From a virus, in the IMG/VR virus record IMGVR_UViG_3300031565_000417, positions 1-22,361 of that record: a stretch of DNA of 22,361 bases. The stretch is one strand, 5' to 3'. Each line of letters starts with the position of its first letter. Within the stretch, counting starts at the first letter, position 1. This document shows positions 20,816 to 22,361 of this stretch, one piece after another. The notes beneath the pieces are model-generated. The model had not been told where the DNA came from. It ran no database searches and saw only the letters and a program-made list of their open reading frames with translations. A program made the position numbers and the translations under genes.

Positions 20816-22361
20816 GTGTTATTGGATATTCTTTTACATGCTATTCCGGTACTGGAGGAAGTTGATAAAAGTTATATAGGGAAATTTAATACTCAAGATC
20901 CAATTGCTCAATCACAAACTAATTTATTTATGTCCATGGGGCTAGAAAATCCAGAATTGATGCAGGCTGGGTTTAAACAATATACTCAAGTTATGGGGAA
21001 TTTTGAGAATGGTATGATTGATATTGTATCCAAGTTTCAAGCTGGAAATATTTCATGGACAAAGGCAGTTCAGGATTTTAAACTACTGTCTGGGGAGAAT
21101 TATAAAAAGTTATTTACTGCCGGAGCAAGGGCTGTAGGGAATGAATTTTATGATAAATTGGCATTAAATAGGAAAGATGTGTCCTTTTTGAATAAAGCAA
21201 GAAGAACTGAGATGCGGTTTTTTAAAGGGTTTTTAAACGATATAAAAGATCCAAAGCATATGCCTTCCAGTAAGATTCCTAGAGATCCAACTACTGGTAA
21301 GAAGTTACCTGGATACCGGGTACAAAAATTTGATTATTTAGACAGATCTAAATTTTATTCTGCTAGTGGGAAGGCTCAGTTTTTTAATGGAATGGTGGCT
21401 GGAGCTGGTTCTGAAATGGATATATTTTGGAGATTAGGGGTTCCACAAACAGAACATTGTGATGTTTGCCCACAATATGCTAGGGTGAGATGGACTTGGC
21501 AAACGATTCCCACAGTGCCTAGATCTGGGGATACTCCATGCTTGTGGAGATGTTATTGCTATTTAGAATTTAAGCCAAAAACTGGTAAAATGCGGGGCGG
21601 TGATCCTGATAAGTGGATTAGCCGAGGGATTCAGGCTGGGCAATTACCACCAACAGATACCACTCTTACTCCAGCAGGGAGGATTTTAGATCCTAATACC
21701 AGGCTTCCGGCAATAGATGTTTCAGAGTCATTAGTTACAGTACATGATGGTTTAAGGGCTGGGTTGAACAAGGCTAGGCAAATGTTAGAGCTACCACTTA
21801 GTAAGTTATCAATGAAGGAGTGGATAAAAACTAGGATTCATCTGAATGATGAATTGATTTTACTACAGGAGCAGTTTCCACAGTATAGATTTTTACCCAA
21901 GTTTGCAGTGAAAGATTTAGTGAGTACAGTAAAAAGTGCTGCTAAGATTGGTGGGAAATTAACTCCAATTAACAAGTTACTTGCTGCTGATGAGGTTGTA
22001 TTTGTTAGAGGTATTTCTTCTGATGTTGGAAGGGTTCAAGTGGTTAATGGAGAAATGGTTCTTGTAAGGCCTTCTGGTGAGATAGTACGGTTGGATGATA
22101 GTTCTGATCTAGCATTTTTACTAAAACGTACAGTGGTAGAGCCAAGTTTCTCAGTTTCTGGTACTGGGGAGAAATTATATTTTCATGACCATGTATCTTC
22201 TGCTGAGCTTGATATCATACGTGGGTGGAGTAAGACTAACTATTCATCAATTAGGGCATATTTGTCTGGTAGGATGCCTATTGAGACAATTGAACGCTTC
22301 AAGAAGCAAGGTTTTGATGTAGTTGCTGAATCGGAAAGGTTCAAGGCATTATTTAATAAGT
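20816..22361 (+). CDS. Phage head morphogenesis protein (Mu F/SPP1 gp7-like), 3' partial
   Basis: Minor head protein needed for capsid assembly, in its usual place after the portal gene. The start is GTG at 20816 after AAAGGG; the frame is open to the window end, so at least 515 residues. The family core is at about 80-255: an N-terminal helical region, then RTEMRFFKGF and a cysteine-rich end with Cys215-x2-Cys218 (HCDVCPQYA), PRSGDTPC (Cys242) and CYCYLEF (Cys246, Cys248), matching the C..C...P.G..C...CRC pattern typical of these proteins. The region after about 270 is extra; from about residue 462 (AELDIIRGWSKTNYSSIRAYLSG) it resembles the opening helix and Y..IN..LRG segment of ADP-ribosyltransferase domains. 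The end of that domain lies outside the window, so the call is tentative. Confidence 0.85.
   Translation, partial: MLLDILLHAIPVLEEVDKSYIGKFNTQDPIAQSQTNLFMSMGLENPELMQAGFKQYTQVMGNFENGMIDIVSKFQAGNISWTKAVQDFKLLSGENYKKLFTAGARAVGNEFYDKLALNRKDVSFLNKARRTEMRFFKGFLNDIKDPKHMPSSKIPRDPTTGKKLPGYRVQKFDYLDRSKFYSASGKAQFFNGMVAGAGSEMDIFWRLGVPQTEHCDVCPQYARVRWTWQTIPTVPRSGDTPCLWRCYCYLEFKPKTGKMRGGDPDKWISRGIQAGQLPPTDTTLTPAGRILDPNTRLPAIDVSESLVTVHDGLRAGLNKARQMLELPLSKLSMKEWIKTRIHLNDELILLQEQFPQYRFLPKFAVKDLVSTVKSAAKIGGKLTPINKLLAADEVVFVRGISSDVGRVQVVNGEMVLVRPSGEIVRLDDSSDLAFLLKRTVVEPSFSVSGTGEKLYFHDHVSSAELDIIRGWSKTNYSSIRAYLSGRMPIETIERFKKQGFDVVAESERFKALFNK

Noticed and set aside
1-22361. CRISPR arrays, insertion sequences, introns or inteins
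   Set aside because: No spaced repeats, transposase or terminal inverted repeats were found, and the conserved enzymes run without internal interruptions.

Overview
The window is a contiguous piece of a tailed-phage (Caudoviricetes) genome, probably a fairly large virulent phage of a low-GC bacterium. Every convincing gene lies on the + strand. Genes are packed with ATGA, TAATG or 8-11 bp overlaps, Shine-Dalgarno sites of the AGGAG type are common, and the set combines replication, recombination, nucleotide metabolism, tRNAs and head-packaging genes. Host and phage genus cannot be assigned from the sequence alone.

Layout. (1) 1-8213, replication and recombination: family A DNA polymerase (5' end outside the window), a small protein that may be a UvsY-like mediator, a gp32-like zinc-binding ssDNA-binding protein, a RecA/UvsX recombinase, a FEN-type 5' nuclease, and the Mre11/Rad50 pair (gp47/gp46, SbcD/SbcC). 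(2) 8203-11097, accessory genes: unknown proteins, two possible microproteins, a PD-(D/E)xK nuclease that may be a junction resolvase, and a membrane-anchored lytic transglycosylase with its own promoter. (3) 11107-13854, metabolism: QueD, QueE and a class II ribonucleotide reductase. (4) 13851-14649: a promoter and six tRNA genes (Pro, an aberrant Asn, His, Gln and two Leu) with one small ORF between them. (5) 14674-16545: a DnaG-type primase, then a sigma-region-2-like protein overlapping a Mor-like helix-turn-helix protein. (6) 16611-22361, packaging and head: a helical protein, large terminase, a 57-residue protein, the portal, and a Mu-F/SPP1-gp7-like head morphogenesis protein that runs off the right end and seems to be entering an ADP-ribosyltransferase-like domain.

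How it fits together. The polymerase, SSB, recombinase, FEN, gp46/47 and primase form a mostly self-contained T4-style recombination-dependent replication set; the helicase and clamp loader are not in this window. The reductase supplies dNTPs. QueD and QueE make 7-deazaguanine precursors, for DNA modification or for queuosine in tRNA; two of the six tRNAs have the GUN anticodons (His GUG, Asn GUU) that queuosine enzymes act on. Three sigma-70-like promoters with 17-nt spacers lie at gene junctions (before the UvsY-like gene, the transglycosylase and the tRNAs). The sigma-like/Mor-like pair stands just before the head genes, where a late-transcription switch would be expected.

Most worth checking: the possible two-protein sigma factor, the link between QueD/E and the tRNAs, the tRNA oddities, the possible ART domain on the head protein, and a perfect GC-rich 12-bp hairpin inside the recombinase gene.
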